Source: Ascaris suum (Eukaryota; Nematoda; Chromadorea; Rhabditida; Ascarididae). From it: a stretch of 64,000 nt of DNA. How positions within the stretch are numbered: the first letter of the stretch is position 1; each line of letters opens with the position of its first letter. The stretch lies in assembly GCA_013433145.1 (NCBI GenBank), contig CM024171.1, positions 496,001 through 560,000 of the forward strand. The letters run 5' to 3'. A program made the translations under genes and the position numbers. Under the pieces are notes generated by a model. It searched no databases and was not told the origin of the DNA. It worked only from the letters and a program-made list of their open reading frames with translations. Of this stretch, positions 20,723 through 44,400 are shown piece after piece.

Positions 20723-20796
20723 CGCGCGAAATCATTGAACTCGAAATTGCAGTTGCACGTAGTGCGCTGGGCTTTCAGGATGAAGTTCGCGATTAA
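20723..20796 (+). CDS. Possible isolated terminal exon, unrecognised
   Basis: Following a GTTGTTCAG acceptor, the frame REIIELEIAVARSALGFQ ends in EVRD and a TAA stop at 20794-20796. Its GC content and amphipathic helix-like composition exceed those of the flanks, which is exon-like. No partner exon with matching phase was found, and I do not recognise the family. It may be chance. Confidence 0.18.
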
Positions 20797-22725
20797 CTTG
20801 GATAGGTGTGAGTAGAGGTGGAAGAGGGGAGGGGGGGGGAGACTGGTTAGGTGCGTTGGCAGGTTGAAGTAGTAGGTGGTAAATATTGCCGTTTGTGGTT
20901 ACTGTTTTTTGTTAACATGCTTTCTACGTGTCGCTGTATCAAATGTTACGCTGTGACATTCGTTTAAAATTCGATATGTGCGTCGAGAGTGCACTGGTAA
21001 TAAAACGTTTCATTTAGCGTGCTGAATGAATTCCATTATGCCATTTAGCTGATCTCAAGGCAAGACCATGATTTTATACGAAAGGCTTTATCATGCCATT
21101 TTATATGAACTATGGTGTAATCAACGCTGTATGTGGGTTGGTCTTCCTCCTGGAATGGTTCTTCCTCTGACCACCTGGATTCTTGTTCCAACAGCATTCA
21201 AGCTAGTGTTGGGGGCGCCGCGCTTCGGACGCTAGGGAGAATGAAGGCGAGCGCTTCGTGTTGTGGAACTTTTAACTCTTCTTCCTTAAGGGTCGATCTT
21301 CGCAACACACCGCAATCCTACTAGTACCAATAGCAGCATGGGAACTTCGCATATCTGCTGGCCTCACTCGAAACAAGTGGGCACAACATCTTCTGTGGAT
21401 GCTGCGGAAGTCTCTATGCAAATCATTTTCCCAACATCCGGGGTGGGTTCCACTGTATCCCATCGATGAAACGATTTGAACGACCGTGATTTTCTTGGGG
21501 ACTCAAACCCATCATCCCTTATGCAGTTTTCTGCTCTTGTCATTTCTTGCGCTCACCATTCGTTTATTGTGTGCTTTTGCGACGGTGTGCATGTTACTAC
21601 GCGCATCTGAATCTGTGCCTTCGATTTTTGACGTCTCATCCATTCCGCCGACTTGACTTTTCGAGATTCTAGCACTGTTGCATTTGGAAGAGACCGAATA
21701 CAGTCGAGGCTAAACTTAGTCCTGATCGCGACAAGAACCTGGCAAAGTTTAACTCGTTTTCGTTTTCGATCGCGACTGAGTTCAAACCAGATGTCGTCTC
21801 CATTCGATACCACACCCCCCCTCCCCCCCCCCCCCCCAAGAAAAGAAATTGTGGATTGACAATAATCATGGTAGCACTCCCGTTCAATATCACTGCCGAC
21901 TGGACTAAGCTTTAAGTTCCCAAAATTTCCTGAGGTGGACTGTTTTAGGGGGTGACCTGACAACCCCAAAGGTTTATGGTCGATACGAAGCCTTTGTGCA
22001 TATGTGTATGTATCAGTAAACATAAGAGGAAGCTTAATAATTCATAGACTCGTTTGCTGAGTTCTCTAAGAACTCATAGAGATTCTTAGATTGCGCACGA
22101 TTACATAAGAAAGTACCTCACTAGTCTCGAGCTAGCAACTTGAGAGTAGTGGGGAAAGGGATTAACGTCGAACTTCACCGTGGAATATTTGACTTTATAT
22201 ACTTTAGCTGTAACTTAATATAATTTAGCTTGTCTGCTGCAGTATATTTATATTTGTGTTCATTAATATATTCCAATGGTGCTTTGTTCAAATGTTATGA
22301 TAGGAAGGTCCATAAATCCCTCCTCGCCACCATTTGCAACCGTCTTGAGCAAAAACATCCTTACTTAGAAACTCCTAGTCATGGCCATCCGATATGTTAT
22401 TATTACGAATGTGGGAAATAGCGTAGAAGGTAGCATTCATTTCTTGTAAATTCATGGCCAATATTCTTGAGCTATTATGATGTCATCCTAAATAGTTTTC
22501 GAGGAGTAAATGTTGTCGTGCCCAATGAAGAAAATTTTGAGACGTGGCTTCCGATTGTTTTTGAGCGGTTTTTTTGAACAACTTTTCTATTGTTTTTGGT
22601 TTTGGGAGAGTGTTATTGATTTGAAGAAGTTCCAGCGTGATGTTTTTCTATAGGAAAACAACCTGGTGCGACCACACAGTGAAGGTGGTCTTGCTTCCGA
22701 TCGATCGCTGTATAGGATATAGGAT
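20797..22725. other. CDC45 upstream region
   Basis: A GC-richer patch (about 21130-21560) and a poly-C stretch (about 21818-21838, interrupted once) sit in otherwise AT-rich DNA. The open frames on either strand here, the longest being 156 codons on the minus strand at 21553-22023, run through the homopolymer and show no domain, so I treat them as non-coding. The CDC45 promoter is expected in the last few hundred bases, but no core element is distinctive. Confidence 0.6.
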
Positions 22726-33360
<10,635 letters not shown>

Positions 33361-33642
33361 CAGTCAACTTTAAAATTTTTATTTGCAGCATTATTTTTGC
33401 TCATATTCAGAAAAGACATTGTCTCACTGAAAAAGAAAACTCAACGTAAGGAGAAATCATTGCTGCGGTGTATAGATTTACTTTTATGTGTATGCTTTCA
33501 TCATTTTTTTTGTCATGAACTCATTATGATAAGATTCTTTTAAGCTGAAAGGCAAGGAACGGTTGCAGTGGCGTCCAGACGAGTGACCCCGATGACTGCT
33601 TGAGGAAAGGGGGAAGGTGGGAGGGGGGAGGCGATGAGCTTG

Positions 33643-34112
33643 AAAGTTTAGTTTTTTTTCAAGTTTGAGGGAAAATTTAAAGTTTTTCCAAGATAGCCTG
33701 CCCAAAATCGGTAGACTCAAGTGATTATAACTCGATAATCAATCGTCATAGGGAAGATTAATCACATACTTGAGTGTTTAAAGCATATCTGATTGAGTGA
33801 ACTTCCGTTGATTCGACAAATTCGGGGAAAATTATTCTTTCGAAAAATCATGGCTCGGTTATGAATGGGTCATAATACGGAATACTTTAACGTGTGATCT
33901 TGCAGCACTTATCACCCGAGCATTGCAGAGTTAGAACAAAGATAGCTGTAATGGTACAAAAAGACTGTTTTTTTTTTACTACAACGCATCGGCACTTCAT
34001 TTATTAGCAGTAGTAACATTCTAGTACAATTTTTGCTGCAGTTTCAGGGAAAGTTTAGTTTTTTTCAAGTTTCAGGGAAAGAAAGTTTTTTCAAGATACA
34101 TCTGCCCAAAAT
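33643..34112 (+). repeat. Diverged direct repeat pair downstream of CDC45
   Basis: The segments 33643-33708 and 34050-34112 share AAAGTTTAGTTTTTTT, CAAGTTT.AGGGAAA, a second AGTTTTT, CAAGATA and CTGCCCAAAAT in the same order with small gaps, about 407 bases apart. This suggests an old segmental duplication or two copies of a dispersed element. Confidence 0.7.
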
Positions 34113-36079
34113 TACCGTTAAATCTGGTCGAACTGTCGGTTGAAAATTTTGAAAGGAAGTGTCAACTTCAACAGAAATGACCATTTTAAGTTTTAGGGCA
34201 TTGTGCAGAGATAATTTTTGTGAATGAGATACACTAACTTTAGTGGAATATAAAAAGTGGCGGTGTTTGAAGTTTACGTAGTTTGGAGAAAAAAATTGGG
34301 GAACCAACTAAGCCTCCAATGAATGTAAGCAGAGGCTCGACAGCCTCCCGTCCCCCCTCCGCGTCTGTTTAGTGAAGTGGGGGGTTCTCGATCGCCGATG
34401 CGGTTAGCACAGATTTTCGTTGGTGCCTCTGCTCAAAAAATCGCTCTTCGATTGGATCGCGACACCAGAGATCTCTCCTTGCACCACCCTAGCTCTGGCC
34501 AGTGGACGGAAGGTTTTGAAGAAGTCCCTCTAGTGCGGTTTTTTTTTCGACGGCGGAGCCGTGCATGAATCACGGAGTCATAAGAAAAGAAACTTCCTCA
34601 CGTCGAGGAGGGATCAGCCCTAAAAGTTTGTGACTGAGATTGTTCACACAACTTTCGAACTGAAAAAGTGGTAAATTTTAATGACGAGGGCGCGCCTAAA
34701 CGGGTAACAGATTGGTAAAAAGTTATTTATTTGATAGGGAAAGGGCCGAATTAATGGATGAAATATGCGAGTGGGAAATTCAGGCATTTTTTCAAGTGAA
34801 GAAATTTTAAGCATTATTCTTTGCTGCCGTTAGCACCATCAAAAGCCAATATTTTGAAGAAAAAAAAGCTGTCTTTTTTAAAACACAATCTATGACGGAA
34901 CCGAGCAAAGATGAGTGATATGCGTTATGAGCTGTACGTCAGAAGATAGCCAGATAGAAAGAATGGAGAGAAGAAACTTGGCCCAATTCTATTCCAAGTT
35001 GAATAAATGGTGGTTATATGCTGTAGGCGAATTAGGACTCGATTAGAAGAGCAGAAGTGCTTGCTTGATGTGGAACAACAGAACGTCATTTATAAAAGTG
35101 CGAAGTTTTTGATTGTCTGGTACTGATAAATAGAGTGGGCACATCTTTTCAGTGATATTGCTCAAAGCTGAAGAGAAAAGTCGGTTCTTCGACGGATTAC
35201 AGGCGATTATGGAAATCGCGTAAGTGCTTCTGGCAAATCGCAATTGCGCATTGAATTCAAATACATCGGCGTTGAGGAGCGACAATTAGCTCCAGCCTCA
35301 CTATTGTGACGTTATGTTTTATTCACTTTTTTTTTCTTATCGGATGCAGGAGGCGTCGGATGTGTCTATCAGATGTGGGACAGTGGCTCTTTGATGTGTA
35401 TGTCAGAAATGTGGTCTTTCGAAGGTGGCTTTGGTGGAAAAATGTGGGCATATCTTTCTGAGAATGCGCTTCATTTCGCTTATCTGATTCGTGGTTGAGA
35501 AATCCAAAGTTCGCGAACCTCTTGTTTCATGATTTGATATCAGTAGGGCGAGTCTATTTCCTGTCGAAGTTTTTTAAAAATACTTGTCAGATATGAAGTT
35601 CACTTTTCTATTACCCCGGCTAACAATTGGCATAACTTTGGATTTTCTATGTGGAGGACGTACAGACAAATCTCAGGACTGCTTATAGTTGCTCTTTCAT
35701 TTTATACGTTTTTCATCAAACCACTACTTTTACTGTTGTTGGTGCCAGCTGCGTTGACCGAGCTTGTGTCCTTGTAGGAACTTGAAGTTGCCATGTCAAT
35801 TTTTATTTATCTTCGTCGCTGTTGGGTCGTTTTTTTTGTTGACTGCTGGAAACGCTGCGTTGAAGCAATATTTGTTATATTGTGCGCAAATGATCGTTTG
35901 TTCATGTGTGTTTTCTTGACTTTGTAAGAGGTTAACTGGGGTCATTGTGAGAGGGCTTTAAGCAGCCACACAGAGAGGATATACCATCTTCATATTCGCA
36001 GGTCCACGAGGTGACTGTTTAACCAAATTTTTTGGATCCCTGCCAGATTGACAACGAACAAAATTTCTGGATGTTGAAG

Positions 36080-36155
36080 AATCACTTAGCTGGTTAGGCA
36101 CGAGTTTTTGGCTAAATTCGAGATTATCAATTCGATCCCGACCACTTGGCCAAAA
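36080..36155 (+). pseudogene. tRNA-derived sequence (SINE-like or decayed tRNA)
   Basis: TAGCTGGTTAGGC at 36087-36099 resembles an RNA polymerase III A box (TAGCTCAGTTGGTTAGAGC with four bases missing). CAATTCGATCCC at 36128-36139 resembles a B box. They are 41 bases apart, as in tRNA genes. The acceptor arms do not pair well, so this is not an intact tRNA. A decayed tRNA or the head of a tRNA-derived short element is inferred. Confidence 0.45.
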
Positions 36156-36176
36156 TAGCTTACCTCAGGTAAACAA

Positions 36177-36270
36177 GTGCCAAACCGGTATTTTGCTCGA
36201 ACTGGACGATCTATATTCGTATGTTGGTGTGCGCTCATAGCCGAGGAAGGCTATGAGTGCCAAACCGGTA
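36177..36270. repeat. Hairpin flanked by 14-bp direct repeats
   Basis: GTGCCAAACCGGTA occurs at 36177-36190 and at 36257-36270. Just before the second copy, CTCATAGCC (36234-36242) pairs with GGCTATGAG (36249-36257) around a six-base loop. It adjoins the tRNA-derived sequence and may be part of the same element. Confidence 0.7.
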
Positions 36271-36659
36271 CACAGCCGAGTAAGAGGCGAGATGTGAGAT
36301 GACTGCATTTAGGTGAACGGATGGTCGTAGCGCTCATATTGGAGTTCTGTACTAGCATACTGAAGTCAGACAAAGTCCCAGCTTGCTTTTTGAAGGAATT
36401 TACAAATTCCCAATTCTTCAACGAGTCTCCGAATTCCCCTTGCGCTTTTAGCCTCTGGTGTTGCTGTCATTTTTCATTTCTGGATGCGTGCACTACTGTC
36501 ATTCTCAGTCTGTCATTCGTTTCTTATCCCTGGTGTTCTTGCTGAAATATTGCACGGGACGAGATTGATCTATTCCAATAAGGTTCCTCGCCATCCTTGC
36601 AACGAATGCATCTTAACACAACTTTTGTCGTTTCGGGAATGTTAATGTGACAATGAATG

Positions 36660-36744
<85 letters not shown>
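36660..36744. repeat. (TA)n microsatellite, 85 bp
   Basis: Uninterrupted TA dinucleotides between AATGT and GAACGC, in the CDC45-NOMO intergenic region. Confidence 0.97.
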
Positions 36745-36747
<3 letters not shown>

Positions 36748-37291
36748 CGCAGACGACACAGAGCCGAGACGAACATAAACTATAGCGGAACAAAAGGCTC
36801 ATGTCGTTTTTAACACCTTCCCAGCAGGGCGTCACTAATCTTCCATTCAAAAAGCACTACTCTGATCACACCTATTAATCCGGCGAGTGTGAGCATCGCA
36901 AACTGTTCGTCTGTAATATTTTTATTTTTCTTTTACAGCTTTCTTCTACTAAACATTTCGATGCAACATTTCGATTCAGAGCAATAGCAGCATTTGTCAA
37001 CACAATAAATTCTTAACAGTATGAGAAGATATACAAAAATTTTTTTGCGGAACGATTTAACAGGAAAATCCCACATCTGCGTCAATTCAAACAACAAAAC
37101 ATCGGTGCGCAACATATCTTCAACCAATAAAAAAAATCAATAATTTAAATCATGCAAAAGAGCTTTAGCATACGAAGATGGGCACAACACAAGAATACTT
37201 CGAAAGATCGAACAACTGTCGAATCCCGCCTCCAATTCACTCTTCTAATATGTAAAAAATTCCTCCTGCCCTCTCTGTCTGTATATATTTC

Positions 37292-38004
37292 CTCTCACTC
37301 TCGCTCAATCAACAACTCACTCACTCTCACTCGTTCACTCACTCTCACACTCACTCACTCAGTCTCACACTCCCTCACCCTCTCACTCAGTCTCACTTAT
37401 TCACTCACTCTCACACTCATCCTCTCATTCACTCTCACACTCGCTCTCACACTCACTTACCCTCTCACTCACTCACTCTCCCTCATTCACCCGCTCACTC
37501 TCACTCATTCACTCACTCCCACTCGTTCACTCACTCACACCTCACTCTCACTCACTCCACTCACTCTCACTCACTCACTCACTCTCACACTCACTCACTC
37601 AGTCTCACACTCCCTCACCCTCTCACCCAGTCTCACTTATTCACTCACTCTCACACTCATCCTCTCATTCACTCTCACACTCACCTCTCACTCTCTCACT
37701 CACACTCGCTCCTCATTCACCCCTCACTCACTCTCACTCATTCACTCACTCACACACACACTCACTCACTCACACTCACTCACTCACTCACTCACACTCA
37801 CTCTCACTCACTCACTCACTCTCACACTCACTCACTCTCACTCACTCTCACACTCACTCTCACACTCACTACCCATCACTCACTCACTCACTCTCCCTCA
37901 TTCACCCGCGCACTCACTCTCACTCATTCACTCACTCCCACTCGTTCACTCACTCACACTCACTCTCACTCACACACACACTCACTCTCACTCTCTCACA
38001 CTCT

Positions 38005-38007
<3 letters not shown>
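37292..38007 (+). repeat. CACTC/CTCACT minisatellite, about 700 bp
   Basis: Pyrimidine-biased plus strand made of CTCACT, CTCACA, TTCACT and CCACT units with higher-order repetition: a block around 37320-37440 recurs almost unchanged around 37560-37680, and CCTCATTCACCC segments recur at about 37480, 37710 and 37890. Long open frames encoding Ser-Leu-Thr-His strings across it are artefacts. Confidence 0.95.

Positions 38008-38090
<83 letters not shown>
38008..38090. repeat. (TA)n microsatellite directly abutting the CACTC array
   Basis: Eighty-three bases of TA dinucleotide begin at the last C of the minisatellite (CTCTCCC then TATA) and end at GCAAAATTCC. Confidence 0.97.
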
Positions 38091-38093
<3 letters not shown>

Positions 38094-38440
38094 AAATTCC
38101 TGTTCTTAAATTTCGCAGTAATCGAAACCTATTCACATATTTTTGCAATTTTTTAAGATAAGGTCCGCGATTGTAGCAATCTTCGGATGTTAACAGAGAT
38201 TTTTATGAGAACATGGAAAACAGGGCCTGTACCAGAACAGGACTTATGAGCAGGCTTAATCTCACCTTAACTGAGCGCAAGATAGAAGTACTCAAAAACA
38301 ATTAACAGCAGAGATTTCGAAGTGATTTTAGATTTAAAAGCCTCCAAAAGAGACTAAAATTCATAGCCCTAGAGTCAATGTCTTTCTACCAAAAATCTTC
38401 TCACCACATTCGAAACTCACGGATCTAGGAAGCGGGGAAG

Positions 38441-41400
38441 TTAGGCTTTTTTCGCTTTTTGTCGCCTTCGTATTGAGTCGGGATGCTCATCAGGTGGTGT
38501 TGGACTCCGGCGTGGGACTGTGAAGTTCGAAACCCGCAAAATGGTAGATTCGGCTATTGCAAGAGCCTATAATGAGCACTTATGCATACAACTGCTTACA
38601 ACCAAAAAGGCGCTCTATTTCTACGCGGCAATATTGCTTTCTTCCCGAACAGACGATATTTTAAACCAATTAGCGAACCAACTACGCCCAGATTCCAAAG
38701 TCGAGAAGTACTTGTAGATAAAGTGCGCGGTTAATGGTCATATTTCATATCAAAAATAAACAGTAAAACTTGTTTACTGGTCTGTTTCACAATGACGGTG
38801 GAACTATTTCAGCGGCTTGTAGGCAGACCCACAACCCAACAGTGACTACTGCAGACCAAAAGATTTGCGAATGCCGGGATTATATGGCGGATCAATTTAG
38901 CTACCCCCATCTACCCATAATGATGCAAGCAGAACGATTATTGAAGAATTTATCGAAGCTATAATAAATCTCTTCACTTTCCCTATCTGTTAATCGTCCC
39001 CAGTAAAATGTAGCAGCCGTCACACTACAAAGTTGTTTGTTCAGCAGCTGCATCTCATCAACACTCATCAATCTCATCAACACTGCTAACGCTTGAACAT
39101 AAATTTTGCAGTAAAGTTTTCAGTTAATTTTTGTCCTTCTGAGAAGAATGAAACAAGGCCGAAAAAAAGACTGCAAACAAACTACTTGGTGCAAATGTTA
39201 ATCAAAAAGTCCTCCTTTCCAGTATCCGCCCCGTCAAAGAGAGAAGGTTATCCTTTCCAAAAACCTGTGGCTCGGGCAAAAGAAATACGATCAAGGATCA
39301 TAAACCAATGGTCTTTAGAGGTGGCGGTTGCTTGCATAAAAAAAGAAAGAAATGCCAATTACCTTTTGATGATTGAAGAAGAGGAAAGCGATAAACAAAA
39401 AGAACGGCAACGCGAAATAACTACCGCCGGAAATTTCCACTTCGGAGGACTTCCTCTAAAACAAACGTTTTAAATAAATAAATAAATAATCGATTATATT
39501 ACGCTGAAAGCATTAGCAGTGTTTTATTCACTAGAAATGCGTCACATCGATTTGGTTCCCCTCCCAGGATGTTTCAACAGTGCAGCCTTTACTATGTAGA
39601 ACTAGCCTCATTTCGAAGTGATGGAAAGAGTGATAGAACAAGCAAAAAACCTATCTAATTATCAATCATCACTGCCTAAATATTAACCATCAATGTCGCC
39701 TTTAACGAATGCATCTCTATAGCCTCGAAAGATGCTGCTCCTTGCGTCCCGCTCCTATGAAGCTTTTAAACCAAATATATCTCCGTCTCATATATGACCC
39801 ATCTTACATTCCATTTCAGACATCACAGGCAAGCCGTGCTTTTAGATCCGTCAGTTGAAGCGCATTAAAATCATTGCTTGAAAGTGCATATTACTTCAAA
39901 GATTCGTTTATTGGAAAGCAAATAAGACATTGTTTTTGAAATACGCCATAATTTCGTGAACGTGAGCAGTGATTATTAACTGAGGAGCACTGAAACCTTT
40001 CAAATCCCACGACGTAGGATAAAAGTGAAGCCTGGCAAGGATAGAACATAGAGGAAACATACCTGAGGTTTCACGACAAGTTTAATCGCTTTGAAAGAAT
40101 CATTAGCTATGAATGACGCTTCCGAAGAATCATACTTGTGTCCAACGAACCCGTGGACGCCCTCAAATCGAACTGTATACTCCTAAAAAAAAATCGCTCA
40201 CGTTTTGTTATATTTGAATAAAACCGGCAAGAATATGCAATAAGAATGAAACGACAGGCGTTTTCACAGGCCAAAAAAAAATTCGAATTCATGCGTCTTC
40301 ATCAAAACGAAAATATTTGATTAGACGTTGGTTCCGGTTGCATAAATTTGCAGCTACATTACATGCCCGAAATATAGCAGGTATTTTCTGTTAATATTCC
40401 GGATTGTGTTCCTTAATTAGTATATTCATGACTCGAACGCAAGTTACAAAACTGAGTTGTAATTTGGGACTTCTTGCAACAGGTGGACTGTGGATTCTAG
40501 GTTTTATCACTTCCGCTTTCATAAACAGGTAGGAAATGACATGAGATTCACGTGTTATGCATCAAATGCAAGTTACTTTGTGAAAGCTGCAAATAATGCG
40601 CATTCAAAGGCTTCTAAAGAGAAATACTGCAATCAGAAGGAAATATCTTTAAAGCGGAAAATGAAGAGGCATAAGCGAACGTAAATAAAAAAAGTGGCTC
40701 AATAACAATAATAGCCAATACCGTATGATCGATGGGCAATTTGGTGAAAAAGAAGATCGAAGAAGGTGAGTTGACGATTACTTGCTGGACCGCCGTGTCG
40801 CCTTTATACAGACCTATCTTATATTGTGAAGGCGATTTGGTGTTTATGAAGTCCACCTCGCCTACCACCTCTAGATGCCTCTCAATATGAGTGAGAACGA
40901 AATTCACATCTCTCACGTCCTCTCCAGTCACCTGCAAACTATGTTTATATTATTCTTGAATCATTAACCGATTAAGCAACCGAAATTAATAAATGAAGAA
41001 CGTAAGGGAATAATCAAGAGGTGAGAGAAAGCTAGTTAGGCAAAGAAAGCAACAATCAAAAGCCTTGCAAAAAAGGGAAAAGAATAATCAAAAACCCTGT
41101 TGAGTATACACAGGACACAGAAGTAGTTTTTCAACCTTTCACCTGTTAATGAATGGGCGAATCATAAAACATTTCACAGCACATACTGCATACTTCTAAC
41201 CGCTGAGATAAAAAGATCATCAAAGTGCTACTTGAAATTTCCTTCAAACGATTCAACCAAAAACCATATCGAGCTTCATCCTCTCCTTCACGAAGAGCCG
41301 TCAATTCTTTCCTGGATCAATGGAAACTTAACGAATCCAGAATGAAGCTTGAAACATTCCCTCGTGAGGATGATTGCTCAATATCAGGTGACCACTGTTG

Positions 41401-44400
41401 TTAGAAATAATCACATTGAAACAGCCAAACAGCTACCATAACATCGTAGTGCGTTGGGTAGGACTGTATGCGTTGACCATCGCTTGTCTTCAATGTAAGG
41501 CGATAAAGACATTTGGGATGAAGACCACGGACACGATATGTTCCCTCTTCGGAAGTGCTGTCCTCTTCTTGTAACTGACTGCATTGCTCGGATACTGCCT
41601 CCACCACAGCCGATTCTACCGGCTGACCGGCTAGACGTGTGACTCGTCCGAACACACTGCAATTCACGGAATACTTGTGTGCTCCGACTACATTTTCAAG
41701 AACAGTTGCCTTTTTGTTTCAAGTTTTACAAAAGGGATCGCATACTGAATGCCGTGTGGAATGGATGCTGTACCAAAGTACTACAAATTGATGCAACAAC
41801 GATTAAGTCGTCCATGGTGTCTTGAAATCTACGACGCATCAGACAGAAAATAGGCTCTGTTTTAAGATAAGGATGGATTTAAGTTCGATCTCTTCCCAGA
41901 CCTCCCCAACACAAGGGTAATCACAGTAAACCTGTCGCCTACCTCTGCAAAATCCTACGCACTTAACCACAGTCAGATGCGTTACTGCAGTCATTTAACT
42001 CCGAAAATATCTGCATCGACAGGTTTGATTTCCCTCAACGCGGTGCTCCTAAATTTTTTCGTCAAGGTAAACAACTGTCTAACTCATCCATCTGGTTTGT
42101 TTTCATCCGCATGAGTACTGCTGGCATAAGAAACATTGGAAGATCAGAAAGGCAATGTGAGTTGGTAAGGTTTCTTCCAGTACATCATTCTTTTATCGAC
42201 AGGGTGGCGATGGATCCCCAATCCCAATTGTTTCTCCGAACTTCGGTACTTTCATGTCCGATTTTCCGTTTATTTTTTCATGTGCTCTAAACTGAACTAT
42301 AGCCTTACTATGCATATAAGTGTAAGGCAATGAATCCGCATGGATATGCTTGCTTGCGATCTGCTAGTTTTGCACCATGCGCTAAAAAAGTATGGAGGGG
42401 AGACGGCGATTAGGGCTGATGAAGGGCAAGGGGATTGCGACGGCGATAAGAGAGGGAAGACCGACGATTTGGTGAGAAGGTAGACTCAATAAGAAGAGCA
42501 AGCAGATAGAAGAAAACGGCAGAAGGAAATGACCGCCCTACTTTCCGCGGAAGGTTTTCATTTGAGATTGCTGGTCCTGACCCCGTTTTTCTGACTGCTT
42601 GGAAAGGCATACTGGCCTAAAAATATTTAATGCGAAACGAGAAACGTTAAGAATCTCGCCACTGAGATGGATGATGAAATCAGTGTTGAGAGAGAACCTC
42701 ATCTCCAAAAATAGACATGAAAACATCATGACTTTTAACAGGGACCAGGAGACATGTATCTTTTAATACTTTCGGGTCCCGATCTCAAAAGAAGATAACT
42801 AAAATCTTTCCCACAACGCCAGAAGTTCGCACCGCCTGGTATTGTCTGATGATGCCACCATGCGTACTGCAATGGATTTAGCATTTACGAACTTAGCAAA
42901 AGAAGATTGAGACAATCATGATGCACCTATAAGCAAATCTTCGTCCTTTAAGTGTAACTGACTCGACCTCGCCCTCTTTGACGTTTAGTGTCAACGTTGG
43001 CGGTTCAAAACGGTATTCTTGAAGAATTGGTCGTACAAAATATTCGCCTGGTTTCTGCAATAAACCCATTATTCAATTACTTGGTAAATTTTATTATCGA
43101 GGAGTGCAACCGTTTCTAACGTTTGGAGAACCACAGCAAATACGAGACAACAATAAACGCACGCACACACACACACTGATTAGCAAGCAAGACCACAGCC
43201 TATTTATATCCTCGGCTAGGGCCCCTAAGGCAAACCATAATCCAGAAATGGAGAGATCAGCGTCAATATTAACATAAGTGTGAGGCAAAACAACTTGTTG
43301 GAAAAAATGAAGCTCATCACGACCACAGAAATCACAAGAACTAAATCTGATCATAACAGATCACTCGCTAACAATGAGCAAGAACAGGAAACTTAGAAAT
43401 TCGTTACAAATGCAGTAAACTAAAATGTGCCACCGGTTGTGCGCAATCCAGGTAATCCAGGTAAACCTTTGATCGATACGAACGGAAGGAACGAAAAGGA
43501 GAGACTGTAGCAAATTTAAACTGTCAGAGAGGTTCTGCGTATGACTACTTCCTTCGTACGTGCAGTTTACTATTTCAATTCATTTGTTCGTTACAACTTA
43601 CCAATCCAACGAAGTTGATTTTACCACTTTCATCAATAAGACTGTTTGAACGATAGCTATCAACGCCACTCAACGATAGCAGAACCCTTGAGAGAGGTTC
43701 GGCAGAGTCTGCATCCACCAATGCAATGCGCAATTGTGAGAGTTTCACAGCATGCAAAACTCCAAGCTTTTCACCCTTCTCGAATTTATATCCCTCTTTC
43801 TCTGCCAATAGTTCAAAATCGGCAACGTTCCGTACTGGACCCATCCTGAAATCGATCTTTCCATCTGAAGAGAATGCCAATTACATAGTTACTACTAAAT
43901 CTCTACATTACTCAAATTACGCATCGCACTTACAAAGCATACAACTTGTACACTGTAGTATCCTCAGGATGGGTCCAACAGTGCTGCTTCCTGCTGGGGC
44001 ATGCATGGTACATAAATTTTATGCATCCTCTAGCATTATAAACTTTCCGGAATGTATCAGTGTTGGCTTCTTTTCTTGAAGAGTGCCTAAGGAGAACGTT
44101 CCAACAAAGGGGAACATGCAAGAAAAATTTCATTTGGACCGATAACGTTTCGATCACCTCCACCCATAACTTATATTCCTGAAACGTAGTAGACGGATTT
44201 CCTGCTTTGAGAAATTAAATGAAAAGTGGTTATCGAATATGTGATAGGTGGCAATCGAAATGAAACTTGATGCACATAAGCAAAATAGGATTCACTTAAC
44301 CAGGAGTGATACCTGCAACAACGCTGTGAGCGGAAGTTCGATGACTCGAAACCGATCCCCCAGAATAGAATGGACATGTTATTGGAAAGGCTATTCGAAT

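Larger units (their letters stand above)
33361..38440. other. Repeat-rich region between convergent CDC45 and NOMO
   Basis: About 5 kb without a supported gene. It contains a pair of diverged direct repeats (33643-33708 and 34050-34112), a GC-rich patch near 34320-34620, a tRNA-derived element near 36080-36155, a hairpin with direct repeats at 36177-36270, two AT tracts and a long CACTC minisatellite. Small open frames on either strand here have no recognised domain. Confidence 0.65.

Noticed and set aside
21553..22023. 156-codon minus-strand frame upstream of CDC45
   Set aside because: It runs through the poly-C/poly-G run as a Gly string and overlaps other open frames; no domain recognised.
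37152..38156. 334-codon plus-strand open frame, the longest in the window
   Set aside because: It consists of translated CACTC minisatellite and AT dinucleotides (Ser-Leu-Thr-His and Tyr-Ile strings); there is no real protein.
38520..38964. Two adjacent plus-strand frames (65 and 64 codons) that look like a small gene
   Set aside because: The first partly overlaps the acceptor of the last NOMO exon (38517-38441) and both lie opposite a NOMO intron; no family, start context or conservation is evident.
39093..39473. 126-codon plus-strand open frame with a polyadenylation-like AATAAA cluster after it
   Set aside because: It is the antisense of two NOMO exons (39455-39363, encoding the membrane segment, and 39264-39186), which explains its length and composition.
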